DNA from: Flavobacterium cupreum
GTDB lineage: Bacteria > Bacteroidota > Bacteroidia > Flavobacteriales > Flavobacteriaceae
Assembly (NCBI RefSeq): GCF_003996965.1
Contig: NZ_QWDM01000001.1
Span: 62,001-126,000, forward strand
DNA length: 64,000 nt
Direction: 5' to 3'
Position numbers and translations under genes: made by a program. Of this stretch, positions 35,957-45,517 are shown piece by piece. The notes below the pieces were generated by a model. It was not told the origin of the DNA and ran no database searches. It worked only from the letters and a program-made list of their open reading frames with translations. Each line of letters opens with the position of its first letter. Positions within the stretch are counted from its first letter, which is position 1.

Positions 35957-36127
35957 ATGAAGACGCTAACCATAAAAATTTTATCCATTTTATTTTTAAT
36001 ACTCGTAACGAACATCAATTGCAGCGGTTACTGTGATCCTGATGACCTGACCCGCGATCAAAAAGACAAAACAGAAGCTCAGTTGCAGCCAACACACAAA
36101 GATTCTGTCGCCGTCGACATTGACTAA
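35957..36127 (+). CDS. small lipoprotein
   Basis: 56 residues. Signal MKTLTIKILSILFLILVTNINC with Cys22; the -1 residue is Asn rather than the usual Gly/Ala/Ser, so lipidation is likely but not certain. The mature 34 residues are hydrophilic (SGYCDPDDLTRDQK, then the end VAVDID). It has its own promoter-like TATTTTTG upstream and its own terminator, so it is expressed alone. Function unknown. Confidence 0.6.
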   Translation: MKTLTIKILSILFLILVTNINCSGYCDPDDLTRDQKDKTEAQLQPTHKDSVAVDID

Positions 36128-36145
36128 ATCTCAAATTTTACTTGT

Positions 36146-36169
36146 AAGCCTGCAGTCTTTTGCAGGCTT
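36146..36169 (+). terminator. terminator of the 35957 lipoprotein gene
   Basis: 9-bp perfect arms AAGCCTGCA (36146-36154) and TGCAGGCTT (36161-36169), 6-nt loop, followed by TTTTTG; 18 bp past the stop. Confidence 0.85.
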
Positions 36170-36179
36170 TTTGTTTATA

Positions 36180-36559
36180 AAACATTCTTCTTTGTGATTT
36201 GTTTCAATAAAAATCAAAATAAGGCCATTTTCCCCTAAATAATCAGGTGTTTTTACCCGTTAGTACTCCCCATTTTATTTCTAAATTTACTTTTTATTTT
36301 ATTATTCATAATAAAGTACTGATTGTTAAACTGTTGACCAAAAAACTTTCAGGATACATTATTTTAATAAAATCTGACCTACTACTATTCAAAGTATAGG
36401 TAAGACGGGATATCTTTTATGTTCTAAGAAAACAGAAGTAAAATTATAATAAAACAGTTGCAGCTTCTTCCTGATGTTCACCTAAAATGTACCTGTTTTT
36501 TTTCCTCCGTAAAGAGAGCAACTCCATTAGATTAACAACCAAAAACAATCATAAATCCA
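36180..36559. other. 380-bp intergenic region before the caspase operon
   Basis: No gene supported. Very AT-rich to about 36440, followed by a short C/T-rich stretch and the ATG at 36560. No exact TAnnTTTG was found. The last 60 bp contain a purine/pyrimidine shift that suggests a leader, but no clear hairpin. Confidence 0.4.
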
Positions 36560-37990
36560 ATGACAAATCTTGAAAAAATTTATTACATCAACATCGGAGA
36601 GGGCGGAACATTTAAAAAATCCGGGGACTATGACAGTTCACCATCCGATGTAGAACACCTGTTCGAATATCTGGAAGAAAACGACGTCGAAAGATTGCTT
36701 GTTTATTTTCACGGCGGACTTGTCAGTGAAACCAGCGGAATGGGATCTGCCGAAGTCATGCGTGCCAGTTTCGCAGATACGCCTTCGAAAACTCATGCTG
36801 TTACTTTTGTCTGGGAAACAGGACTTTGGGAAACCATAGTCGAAAACCTCAGTTCAAAGAGCACAGAGGGCCAATTCCAGAAAGTACTGAACTTTGTTAT
36901 CAAACTGGTGGGCAAAAAATTAGGCATCGATTCGCGCGGTGGCGGCGAAACACTGGACAATGCCACGATTGAAACCGAAAAACTAAAAGAATATCCGTTT
37001 GCCGAGCAGAACACGGAACTGAACAGCAAAGGCGGAAACATTACGTTTGACGAAGAAGATGAAATGTTTTTTTTAGCTAAGCTTAAAAATGAAAGCGATG
37101 CGATGATCCGCGCAGAAGGGGAACTGGAATCAAAAGAAATCGAAGTAGCAGCACCTGATCCCGATTCCGGCGATTCAAGGGGATTGTTACTCACATTGGG
37201 CACACTTGTAGCCAAAATTGCATTTGAAGTTCTAAAACGGTACGCAAAAGACACCCATCATGATTTCTACCCTACCGTGGTAGAAGAAACTTTCAGGAAG
37301 CTTTATATCGACCGCATCGGGAAATGGGGCTGGTCTGAAATGAAAGAAAAGGCCGGGCAAATGTTTGCAGGCAATGAAGGGCTGTCCGGTGATGATTTAC
37401 ATGCCGGAACTTATTTCCTTACACTTTTGGAAGCTCATTCCCAAAAAAGACAAACTGCCGGTAAAAAATTCACTATCGAACTGGTAGGACATAGTGCGGG
37501 CTCGATCGCGATCTGTAATATGCTGGCCGCAACGTCCGAAAACTTCAGGCAGCTAAAATACAATAATGTTGTCTTTCTGGCACCTGCCTGCAGGACTGAC
37601 CTGTTCATCGAAAAAGGAATACCGGCAAAAGAAAACGGAGTCTTCAAAAAGTTCAAAATGTTTACTATGCAGGAACAGTATGAGAAAAAAGATTACTGTG
37701 TCAAATACCTGTACACCTACTCCCTGCTCTATCTTGTATCCGGCTTGTTTGAAGACGAGACAGATGCCAAGATAATGGGCCTTCACGAACAGTTCAAAGC
37801 CGAAGGGCGTTATGCTAAATTTGAAGAACTGAATGTAATAAACAGCTTTATTACCAGCAACAAACTGGCACTTTCAAAGGATATTGAAAATGCAGACAAC
37901 AGCATGTGGACCGATTCGCTGCGTCATGGCGATTTTGACAACAACACTGCCACGTTAAAATCAATCCTTTCCACTATTAATATTGTTTAA
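36560..37990 (+). CDS. alpha/beta-hydrolase-like protein (caspase operon, gene 1)
   Basis: 476 residues, no signal peptide or membrane helix. An early oxyanion-type motif LLVYFHGGLVSE with H51-G-G and the nucleophile elbow G310-H-S312-A-G (LVGHSAGSIAICNML) mark an alpha/beta hydrolase with a large insert of about 250 residues between them, including an acidic hinge (about 165-210). After the elbow comes VVFLAPACRTDLF, then LYTYSLLYLV; the acid and catalytic His (perhaps SLRHGDFDN near 460, with the upstream Asp) are uncertain. Probable esterase or lipase, possibly membrane-acting, but I do not recognise the subfamily. The next gene begins 2 bp after its stop, which makes a caspase-coupled operon certain by layout. 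Confidence 0.75.
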   Translation: MTNLEKIYYINIGEGGTFKKSGDYDSSPSDVEHLFEYLEENDVERLLVYFHGGLVSETSGMGSAEVMRASFADTPSKTHAVTFVWETGLWETIVENLSSKSTEGQFQKVLNFVIKLVGKKLGIDSRGGGETLDNATIETEKLKEYPFAEQNTELNSKGGNITFDEEDEMFFLAKLKNESDAMIRAEGELESKEIEVAAPDPDSGDSRGLLLTLGTLVAKIAFEVLKRYAKDTHHDFYPTVVEETFRKLYIDRIGKWGWSEMKEKAGQMFAGNEGLSGDDLHAGTYFLTLLEAHSQKRQTAGKKFTIELVGHSAGSIAICNMLAATSENFRQLKYNNVVFLAPACRTDLFIEKGIPAKENGVFKKFKMFTMQEQYEKKDYCVKYLYTYSLLYLVSGLFEDETDAKIMGLHEQFKAEGRYAKFEELNVINSFITSNKLALSKDIENADNSMWTDSLRHGDFDNNTATLKSILSTINIV

Positions 37991-37992
37991 TC

Positions 37993-39036
37993 ATGAACTA
38001 CGCTATCGTAATAGGAATCGACCACTACGAGAAAAAACCATTGTCGGGTGCCGTAGCAGATGCTAAAGCTTTTGCGGACTGGCTGGAAACAAAAGGAGGT
38101 GTGCAAAAGGAAAACCTCAAACTGTTTGTATCCAACAGCGAAGACATGCTGGTGAGTGGTCCCGAAATTGACATAGCCATCGATACGATCAACCGTGCGG
38201 CCAGAAACAACAGCGAAACAAACAGGCTGTATTTTTATTTTTCCGGGCATGGCATAGGCGTCACTTTCGACAATACGGCGCTTTGCCTGCGGCTCTGGCC
38301 GGCACTGATCAACCATTGCATTTCCGGCCTGGACTACCGCACCTGGTTTACCAATGCAGGGGCGTTTGACGAGGTTCTGATTTTCTTCGATTGCTGCCGC
38401 GAACATGATACCCTCATTAAAGGCAATTCTCCCGCCGGCTCCTGGAACCTTCCCATTGGAAACAGGAACCCCAAAGTGCTGATTTGTAATTCTACTGCGT
38501 ACGGCAAACTAAGCTATGAGGTGATACTGGATCCGGTAAATGAAAACAATTCACCGGGAGCAGCAACTGGCGGACCCGCTAAAGAATCGGAATCTGACAA
38601 AAAAAGGGGTGCTTTTACTACCTTTCTTATTGACAGCCTGAACGGTGATGCAGACAGTGACGGTACGGGGCAAATTACCGCACTGGCACTTAAAGATCAT
38701 ATCCGCAACAATTTTAAAAGCCATGCCGAAAAATTCAAAAAAACACAGGACGCTTCAGCCGATACACTAAATGGCGGAGATCAGATTCTGATCTGTACTG
38801 TTCCTGTCGTATTGCCGCAATTTAATTGTGAAATTACCTTTGAACGCAATTCCAATATCACGCTCTATGGCCCAAATTTAGAAGACCTCTGGACAGGTGA
38901 TGTGGTAGACGGACAGGTTTTACAAAGAAATCTCGATAAAGGCTTTTATCAGTTAAAGGACAACCGCGATACAACGTTACCGCCTAAAAATTTTACAAAT
39001 TATTCCCCAAAAACAATCAGTTATGAACGCTTCTGA
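37993..39036 (+). CDS. caspase-like (C14) peptidase (caspase operon, gene 2)
   Basis: 347 residues. Catalytic dyad: His86 in YFYFSGHGIGV and Cys135 in IFFDCCREHD (D133-C-C135, the D-x-C pattern of metacaspases); the N-terminus YAIVIGIDHYEKKPLSGAVADAKAFADWL is the usual first strand and helix. No p10-type regulatory extension is evident. After the catalytic domain (about 1-230, with the FTTFLIDSLNGD block) comes a C-terminal beta region (about 265-347) with EITFERNSNITLYGPN and a KGFYQLK motif, also found in the next protein. No death or TIR domain is fused. It overlaps the third gene by 14 bp. The role is inferred: protein-cleaving effector or activator. Confidence 0.85.
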   Translation: MNYAIVIGIDHYEKKPLSGAVADAKAFADWLETKGGVQKENLKLFVSNSEDMLVSGPEIDIAIDTINRAARNNSETNRLYFYFSGHGIGVTFDNTALCLRLWPALINHCISGLDYRTWFTNAGAFDEVLIFFDCCREHDTLIKGNSPAGSWNLPIGNRNPKVLICNSTAYGKLSYEVILDPVNENNSPGAATGGPAKESESDKKRGAFTTFLIDSLNGDADSDGTGQITALALKDHIRNNFKSHAEKFKKTQDASADTLNGGDQILICTVPVVLPQFNCEITFERNSNITLYGPNLEDLWTGDVVDGQVLQRNLDKGFYQLKDNRDTTLPPKNFTNYSPKTISYERF

Positions 39037-40444
39037 TACCAAATATACCATCCGTATTTCTTTTACACAGTCATTGGACGGATTGCAGCTCATACTCGTT
39101 GACGGCAGCCTCAATAAAATAGTGGAGCAGGAAGCGCAGCAGCTCGAGCTTACCTTGTCCAAAGGAATATACCAGCTAAAAGCTTCTTTTATTGACTACT
39201 TCGAGGAATATTTCCTTACGGTCAATCAGGACGAACATTTTGTTCTGGATTATCACTACCCGATGACCTCACCGAGTATGGATTTTGCGACGACCCATGA
39301 ATATTTTTCAGTACCTGCCGAAATATGGAGCAGGAAATGTACATCAGGTGATCAGAGTAAGGTGCCTAATTTCTTTTTCTTTGCTGCTGCCTATGACAAA
39401 GATGCTTCGTATAAAGAGGAAATAATTACGGATCTTGTTGAAAATTTTTCACTGTTCGATCCAAAAGGAAAACTAAATATCCGTTTCGACGACGACAATT
39501 CGTTTGTAGATCCCGAAGCCGCAGTTGTTATTTTTTCTGCCCGCCTCAAAAAGGGCCTGTATTTTCTTAAGTACAGAAAAAAAGGGAAACGCAGGATTTT
39601 TCCCTTTTACATTTATAACGAGTATCAAACCCAGTTTTTATTGCGTTACAAGCAGGAACCTGATTTTTGCAACAGTTTTTTCTACTATGACAACAAATCT
39701 GGATTTACCAGAGGTGAAAACCAATACCTGCTGCTCGACAAAATCCAATATGCTTACAAAGACTACAATAACTATAAATTGCTGACCCCTTCAGACCGAT
39801 CCGCTATAAAAAACCATCCCTATCTGGTGGCCCTTGTACAGATCCTTCATCTGGTTACGGGAAATGAGCAGGACAACACCGAATTTGCGAATGCACCCCT
39901 GCTGGAACTGCCCGATATCGCCATGCTGAAAGCCCTGACAGATAATGAGAAGCAGATCAATTCGGACGAATTACCAATCATCTCGGCTATAATGGCCAAG
40001 TGTATGATCACGGTCGGAAAAAAGATGGAATTCAAACCCGGTTCCATCATGGATCGGGTTGTAGACAGCCTGAGTTACGATATCTTCTGGAACAATTTTT
40101 CAGAAGTAGAAGACCTTTCACGTATGGAAGAATTGTATAAGGACCTGTTGCAAAAATCAAAGTATTATGGTACAAACCTTAAAGACAATGCTATTGCTAA
40201 GGTTAAAAAACTCATTGTCAATTCAATCCGTACCACACCCGAAACGTTCAAAGAAGACCGCCTCAATACACTTTTAGGAAATAACCTCACGAACACCCCG
40301 GAGGACACTACTAGATTTACAGATGCCATAAACAGTGTCGGCAACGTATCTGAAATTGCCAATAAATTTAATCTCCCGCCCACTACTATACTTCGAAACT
40401 ATGAAAAATACGATGACATCTACAAAAAAATGAATCTCAAATAA
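39023..40444 (+). CDS. unrecognised partner protein (caspase operon, gene 3)
   Basis: 473 residues, starts inside the last codons of the caspase gene (14-bp overlap). Residues about 1-80 form a beta region ending in SKGIYQLKASFIDY, and a second beta repeat (about 165-205) has ARLKKGLYFLKYRKKG, so it carries two copies of the KGxYxLK element that ends the caspase. Residues about 210-440 are helical (LLDKIQYAYKDYNNYKLL, LVALVQILHLV, IVDSLSYDIF). The C-terminal 35 residues contain INSVGNVSEIANKFNLPPT, which could be a helix-turn-helix or a LysM-like turn. No enzyme motif seen. It could be a sensor, scaffold or substrate of the caspase. Confidence 0.7.
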   Translation: MNASDTKYTIRISFTQSLDGLQLILVDGSLNKIVEQEAQQLELTLSKGIYQLKASFIDYFEEYFLTVNQDEHFVLDYHYPMTSPSMDFATTHEYFSVPAEIWSRKCTSGDQSKVPNFFFFAAAYDKDASYKEEIITDLVENFSLFDPKGKLNIRFDDDNSFVDPEAAVVIFSARLKKGLYFLKYRKKGKRRIFPFYIYNEYQTQFLLRYKQEPDFCNSFFYYDNKSGFTRGENQYLLLDKIQYAYKDYNNYKLLTPSDRSAIKNHPYLVALVQILHLVTGNEQDNTEFANAPLLELPDIAMLKALTDNEKQINSDELPIISAIMAKCMITVGKKMEFKPGSIMDRVVDSLSYDIFWNNFSEVEDLSRMEELYKDLLQKSKYYGTNLKDNAIAKVKKLIVNSIRTTPETFKEDRLNTLLGNNLTNTPEDTTRFTDAINSVGNVSEIANKFNLPPTTILRNYEKYDDIYKKMNLK

Positions 40445-40561
40445 CAGCAACCTGTTTGTAGACTGTTATCGGGAAACGTTACAACAGCATCATCTGCCAC
40501 TTTCTTCACTGCAAATAGTGATTGATATTCAAATAATGAGCATCAATAAAAAACACTCTAA

Positions 40562-40589
40562 AAGGGTTGTTCCCATCAGGACAACCCTT
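40562..40589 (+). terminator. terminator after the caspase operon
   Basis: 9-bp arms AAGGGTTGT (40562-40570) and ACAACCCTT (40581-40589), 10-nt loop, followed by ATTTATTTCTT, about 118 bp past the stop of gene 3. Confidence 0.65.
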
Positions 40590-41385
40590 ATTTATTTCTT
40601 CCCGGAAACGAATCATTTATAAAGGTTAACTTTCCTCCCTTTCTCTATAAGCTATCATAGCGACATTACTACTAATGGTAATTATATAACTTAAAAACAC
40701 CGTCAGCATAATGAGTTGCAAGTTTAAAGGTTCACCTTTGCCTGCGGTAGTAGAACGCGCTGTTCAAATTAACGCTATACCGTTTATTTTGAATGCTGCA
40801 ACGCGCTGCACCAGCTTAAAATGATTACTATTGTAAAAATATAAGCGCCAATGCCTCCGGGCTGACTCGCTATTAAGGATTTTTTAGTAAACATAAAATG
40901 GAAGATTATGTTTATGGACGCCCGTCTCGTGCTGCAAAGTACAGACGGGTTTTCCATTTTATTTTTGACGTTTCTATTTTGCTGCTTAAAGCAAGTGATC
41001 ATCAAAAAAGAGCAATCCGCTTATTTTTCAGGCCTTACAGGAGAAAGTTAGCATCAAAAAACACAAAAAAAACCTCGTAATACACTAATTTTAAGTTATT
41101 TATACCTTACATTTATAATAAATACCATAAATTATATAACCTGATCTGTATCGGGAATCGTATATTTGAAAGCACAACTATAGCCGTTTTATTCCCACTT
41201 ATACCAATTGAAGCACGTTTATTACTTTTCGACAGATTTTGCCGTTTAGAATCAAAGTATTGCTGTAATTTAAATTTTGTGATTTACAATTTAAAAATAC
41301 AGTAAAACCATACAAATCAACCGTTTAAAAAGTATCCTAAATAGTTAGTATACCGTTTGAATTTCGTAACCTCCAAAATAAGCTT
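40590..41385. other. gene-poor region with nested inverted repeat
   Basis: About 800 bp with no convincing gene. It contains a nested inverted repeat: outer arms AAAATGGAA (40895-40903) and TTCCATTTT (40952-40960), inner arms CCCGTCT (40921-40927) and AGACGGG (40943-40949). Three weak short frames cover it: plus 40710-40820 (about 36 codons), plus 40898-41080 and minus 40784-41005; none has family-like features. It could hold a structured RNA or a decayed gene. Confidence 0.4.
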
Positions 41386-42147
41386 ATGAATCCTATTAAT
41401 GCTATAATCATATCAGGGGAAAAAGAAACACTGCAGATTCTAAAAAAATTTGAAGAGGAGAACGCTATGATTATAGAAATACTCGGAGAGGCAGATGGTA
41501 TAAGCACCGGAACCCTGTTGATTAAATCCAAAAAACCGGATCTTATTTTTCTGGATATCGTGCTGGAGGACCAGGCTTTTTTTGAAATGCTGGAACAATT
41601 AGAATTCAGCATACCGAAACTGGTATTTTTATCCGCACATAAAGAGTGTGCCATGATGGCATTCAAACACAATGCCATTGATTTTCTATTGAAACCGCTT
41701 GATTTTAATGCCATTATTTTAGCCATTTACAAAGTAATCAAAAGGAGAGAAATGGAACGCTCTTATCAGAATCATAAAATCAACAGCATCAATATCCTGA
41801 ATTCTGCCAGTCAGTCGAATGATTATGTGGCAGTAGCTTTCCTGGAAAAGATAGAGTTAATACCTACGGCAGATATTATTTTTTGCAAAGCAGATGGAAA
41901 ACACACTGTTTTTGTACTTCTGAACGGTACTAAAGTAATGTCCAGCAGGAACCTCGGAGAATACAGTACGATTTTAGACCACAACTATTTTTTCAGAATA
42001 CACCATTCGTATATCATCAATCTTCGTCATATCGTTAAAATTTCAAAAAAAGACGGCTATTTCTGTGAGTTTTCCAATGGAGCCATTTTACCGGTTGCCA
42101 AAAGACGACAAGAGGATTTTAATAAATTTATTAAACTTAAAGAATAA
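41386..42147 (+). CDS. LytTR-family response regulator
   Basis: 253 residues. Receiver domain with Asp57 (LIFLDIVLEDQ), Ser/Thr switch LVFLSAHKE and Lys in FLLKPLDF; the acidic pair at the start is replaced by ISGEKE, so the usual DD pocket is weak. The C-terminal LytTR DNA-binding domain has IIFCKADGKHTVFVLLNG, MSSRNLGEYSTIL, FFRIHHSYIINLRHI and AILPVAKRRQEDFNKFI. A stand-alone regulator of this kind normally binds a direct repeat upstream of its targets; cassette B and the 42201 kinase are the nearest candidates. It ends 53 bp before the kinase gene on the same strand. Confidence 0.9.
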   Translation: MNPINAIIISGEKETLQILKKFEEENAMIIEILGEADGISTGTLLIKSKKPDLIFLDIVLEDQAFFEMLEQLEFSIPKLVFLSAHKECAMMAFKHNAIDFLLKPLDFNAIILAIYKVIKRREMERSYQNHKINSINILNSASQSNDYVAVAFLEKIELIPTADIIFCKADGKHTVFVLLNGTKVMSSRNLGEYSTILDHNYFFRIHHSYIINLRHIVKISKKDGYFCEFSNGAILPVAKRRQEDFNKFIKLKE

Positions 42148-42200
42148 AAAAAACGGCTTCCTGTTTTGCATTAATTTCAATTAATTACAGACCAATCGCT

Positions 42201-44603
42201 ATGAAAACAAAAATAGTACCTTTTGAGGAGAAAATTGCTGATAGTGCCGCGATTCAACAAGGGCTGAAGACCGGCAGCATCAATGCTATGGCAGAAGGTT
42301 TTCGTTTCGGAAAAGAATATGAAGCAGGCCGGCAGGCAAAAGAAATACCACAGAATACTGCCCATGCATCACAAGAGTCCTTAGAGGATCTTCGGGAAAT
42401 CTTAGATTTTTCAATGGATCTGATTTGCGCCTGCGACGAAGAGGGAAAACTTGTGTGGGTAAATAAAGCCTGTGAACGTATTTTAGGCTACAGGCGCGAA
42501 GCATTAATCGGCAAAAAATACATCGACCTCCTGTTTCATGAAGATAAAGAAAGCAGCACGCAGGAAGATTTCAGTGGTAAAAACGGAGCGCAGTTACCTA
42601 TATTCGAAAAAAGGTTTCTGCACAGCAACGGCACTATTGTCTATCTGCAATGGTCTGCGGTATGGGATGGTAAAAAAAACCGAAGCTACTTTATAGGCCG
42701 GGATACCACCAGTGAAAAAAAAATAGAAAAAGCGTATAAAATTGAAAGACAGCGATTTTATAATTTATTCTCTCAGGCACCTTCCTGTATGGGAATCTTA
42801 AAAGGTCCCGATCATATCTTTGAATTGGGCAATGAACTTTATCTGCAATTAATCGGCAAAAAAGACATTATAGGCAAAACAGTAAAGGAAGTGTTGCCGG
42901 AACTGGAATCGCAGGGGATTTTTGAAATTCTGGACACTGTGTATAAAACAGGCGAAACCTTTTCAGCCAACGAGATGCTCATAAAACTGGATCGCGACGG
43001 AAACGGAAAATTAACAGAGGCTTACTTAAATTTCATCTATCAGGCCAACAGGGATATCAACAACAATATTGATGGTATTCTTGTCTTTGCCAATGATGTG
43101 ACAGAGCAGGTAGTGTCCCGCAAAAAAATTGAGGAACGGGAGAAAATGTACCGGGACTTAATCCACAAATTGCCGGTTGCCACTTATTCCTGTGATCGGG
43201 ATGGACGAATAACCATCTATAATAAAGCTGCGGTAGCATTATGGGGAAAAGAACCGCAGATCGGAAAAGATATGTGGTCGGATTCCTGGAATATGAACGC
43301 TGCTAAAAAAAATCCTGAGCCCCAGAGTTTATGCTCGCTGGCATCTGCACTGACAGAAGAGGAGGCAAACTTCAGGAAAGAAATCATCATCCAGCGCCCC
43401 ACTGGCGAAAAACGCAATGTCCTGCCCTACCCTGTTCCTTTTCGCAATGCAAAAGGCCAGATCACAGGTGCCGTAATTGTACTGGTTGACATTACTGAAA
43501 TGAAACTCACACAAAAACAGCTCAAGAAAAGCGAAAAAAAATACAGGTACCTCTTTGATAACAATCCAATGCCGATGTGGATTATTGATTTAGTTACTTT
43601 TAAATTTCTCGATGTCAATAAGATGGCGGTGGCGCATTATGGCTATAGCCGTGAGGAATTTCTTTCTATGACTGCGTTAGACATACGTCCAAATAATGAT
43701 AAAAAGAATTTCCTTAAATCCAGTGATACTTCAGAAATTAACCAATCGAATTACAACAGGGGAAAATGGAATCATCTCAGAAAAGACGGCTCTGTTTTTC
43801 CCGTTGAAATCATTGCCCACGATATTATGTATGAAGGGTCGCGGGCAAGATTGATTCTTTCTAACGATATCACCGATCGCACCAAAGCCGAAATAAACCT
43901 GGAAAAAAGAAACAAGGAGCTGCTCAAAACCAATGCGGAACTCGATAAATTTGTATACAGTGTTTCGCATGATTTACGTTCCCCCCTCACTTCTGTTTTG
44001 GGCCTGCTCTCCTTTATTGAGACCGAAAGCAAGGAAGCTGATACCGTTATACATGCTGAAATGATACGCTCCAGCATCAATCGTCTCGATGATTTCATAA
44101 AAAACATTTTAAGTTACTCGCGAAACAAGCGCACCGGTCTTCGACTGGAAAAAATTTCGCTTCAGGAAAGCCTGCTGGAGGTCGTCAATTCGCTTCAGAG
44201 CACAAGAGATGCAAAAGGAATTCAGTATGATATTAAGGTCACACAACAGCGGTCGTTTTATACAGACCGGCTGCGCTTTAATACCATACTCGAAAATCTG
44301 ATCTCCAATGCCATCAAATACCAGAAGAAAGAAGAGTCCGGCAGATATATAAAAATAGCCGGTCATGCTGATAATGAAACGCTTCATCTGACCATAGCCG
44401 ATAACGGAATCGGTATTGCGCCCGCCTATCACCAAAAAATTTATGACATGTTTTTTCGGCTTTCCGGCAAAAAAGAAGGTTCCGGTATCGGCTTGTATAT
44501 TGTAAAGGATGCCATAGAAATATTGCAGGGTTCCATAAACATAGCGTCCGAAGAAGGAATCGGCACTACATTTACCATCACACTAAAAAATTTGAAACCA
44601 TGA
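42201..44603 (+). CDS. multi-PAS sensor histidine kinase
   Basis: 800 residues, no membrane span. After a polar start (1-65) come about four PAS/PAC modules (LREILDFSMDLICACDEEGK; FYNLFSQAPSCMGILKGPDH; YRDLIHKLPVATYSCDRDGR; YLFDNNPMPMWIIDLVTFK), coiled coil, HisKA with His590 (YSVSHDLRSPLTSVLGLL) and an ATPase domain (NAIKYQKKEES, ADNGIGIAPAYHQKIYDMFFRLS, GSGIGLYIVKDAIEIL). The DLRSPLT box is the Bacteroidota variant of the H-box. Its stop overlaps the next response regulator by 4 bp (ATGA), so the two are a pair. Confidence 0.92.
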   Translation: MKTKIVPFEEKIADSAAIQQGLKTGSINAMAEGFRFGKEYEAGRQAKEIPQNTAHASQESLEDLREILDFSMDLICACDEEGKLVWVNKACERILGYRREALIGKKYIDLLFHEDKESSTQEDFSGKNGAQLPIFEKRFLHSNGTIVYLQWSAVWDGKKNRSYFIGRDTTSEKKIEKAYKIERQRFYNLFSQAPSCMGILKGPDHIFELGNELYLQLIGKKDIIGKTVKEVLPELESQGIFEILDTVYKTGETFSANEMLIKLDRDGNGKLTEAYLNFIYQANRDINNNIDGILVFANDVTEQVVSRKKIEEREKMYRDLIHKLPVATYSCDRDGRITIYNKAAVALWGKEPQIGKDMWSDSWNMNAAKKNPEPQSLCSLASALTEEEANFRKEIIIQRPTGEKRNVLPYPVPFRNAKGQITGAVIVLVDITEMKLTQKQLKKSEKKYRYLFDNNPMPMWIIDLVTFKFLDVNKMAVAHYGYSREEFLSMTALDIRPNNDKKNFLKSSDTSEINQSNYNRGKWNHLRKDGSVFPVEIIAHDIMYEGSRARLILSNDITDRTKAEINLEKRNKELLKTNAELDKFVYSVSHDLRSPLTSVLGLLSFIETESKEADTVIHAEMIRSSINRLDDFIKNILSYSRNKRTGLRLEKISLQESLLEVVNSLQSTRDAKGIQYDIKVTQQRSFYTDRLRFNTILENLISNAIKYQKKEESGRYIKIAGHADNETLHLTIADNGIGIAPAYHQKIYDMFFRLSGKKEGSGIGLYIVKDAIEILQGSINIASEEGIGTTFTITLKNLKP

Positions 44604-45004
44604 TCGAAGCATTAGTACCAAAATTTGAGACCGTCATGATTATTGATGATAACATCATCGATCTATATATTGCGTCCCGAATGATCACTCAGAATAATTT
44701 TGGAAAAAAAGTATTACTCTATACCGCGCCGGAAGAAGCCATGAAATACCTGCAGGACCATCAGGACAATATTGCGGAGCTGCCTCAGATCCTGTTTGTG
44801 GATATTTATATGCCCTTGATGTCAGGTTTTGAATTTCTGGAGGCCTATGATAAGCTGTCGCCTGTCTTAAAAAATTATTGCAGGGCTTATATTATATCAT
44901 CTACCATAGACAATGAAGACATCTCATTATCCAAAAGTAATACCAACGTAGTGTCGTTCCACATCAAACCGGTTACCAAAGAATTTCTCGACCGGATTAT
45001 TTAA
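44600..45004 (+). CDS. single-domain response regulator
   Basis: 134 residues, receiver only. Acidic pair DD (IDDNIIDLYIASRMI), Asp68 (LFVDIYMPLMSG), switch ISSTID and Lys in FHIKPVTK. Starts within the kinase stop (overlap 44600-44603). No DNA-binding domain, so output would be by protein contact or phosphotransfer. It is followed by 513 bp without a gene and then by cassette B. Confidence 0.88.
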   Translation: MIEALVPKFETVMIIDDNIIDLYIASRMITQNNFGKKVLLYTAPEEAMKYLQDHQDNIAELPQILFVDIYMPLMSGFEFLEAYDKLSPVLKNYCRAYIISSTIDNEDISLSKSNTNVVSFHIKPVTKEFLDRII

Positions 45005-45517
45005 GCATCCTTATGATGATTTAAAATTTACATCACGGTAATTCTACTTCCTTGTACATTACCGGAACTTTTATGGCATTCCTTAAGCAGGTAAAGCTCT
45101 TTTTATAAGAAGAGCGGAATCGTCATGGAACCGCTTAAGTACGCGGACTCCAATGGTACCTGCTCCGCCGGAAATTCCAATAGTCTTCCTTACTGAAATT
45201 TCACTTACTTTTTTACTCAAATCCGCTATTACAATTTACACTGGTCCTGTGACAGGGAGTGGTCATCTTCTGTCCCGGCGTTCCAATCTTAATACCTTCA
45301 TTTTCAAAATACTGTACCCTATTTATCGTTTGCCTATTTGATTTTTCGAATAATGTGCCGCTTTTCAAAAAACAGTTATACCCTATAAAAGACACTTATT
45401 ACTTCTCACTTTTAATTAAGCAGGCATTCCCCTTAATTTGCCTTACTGTTAAAGCAGAAATCCTACTGTCATTTTTACCAATTCTTTATTATTTAATCAA
45501 AGTTGCTATCCCAAATA
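45005..45517. other. 513-bp intergenic region before cassette B
   Basis: No gene supported; several short frames on both strands are compositional. No strong hairpin was seen for the upstream regulator gene. A CTATTTG stretch near 45340 and the T-rich run at about 45470-45500 are the only promoter-like sequences. Cassette A at 15669-16200 has a leader of comparable size but no visible sequence identity. Confidence 0.4.

Noticed and set aside
40784..41005. 73-codon minus-strand frame with a C-terminal hydrophobic stretch
   Set aside because: No start context, no family resemblance, and it overlaps the nested inverted repeat; not enough to call a gene.
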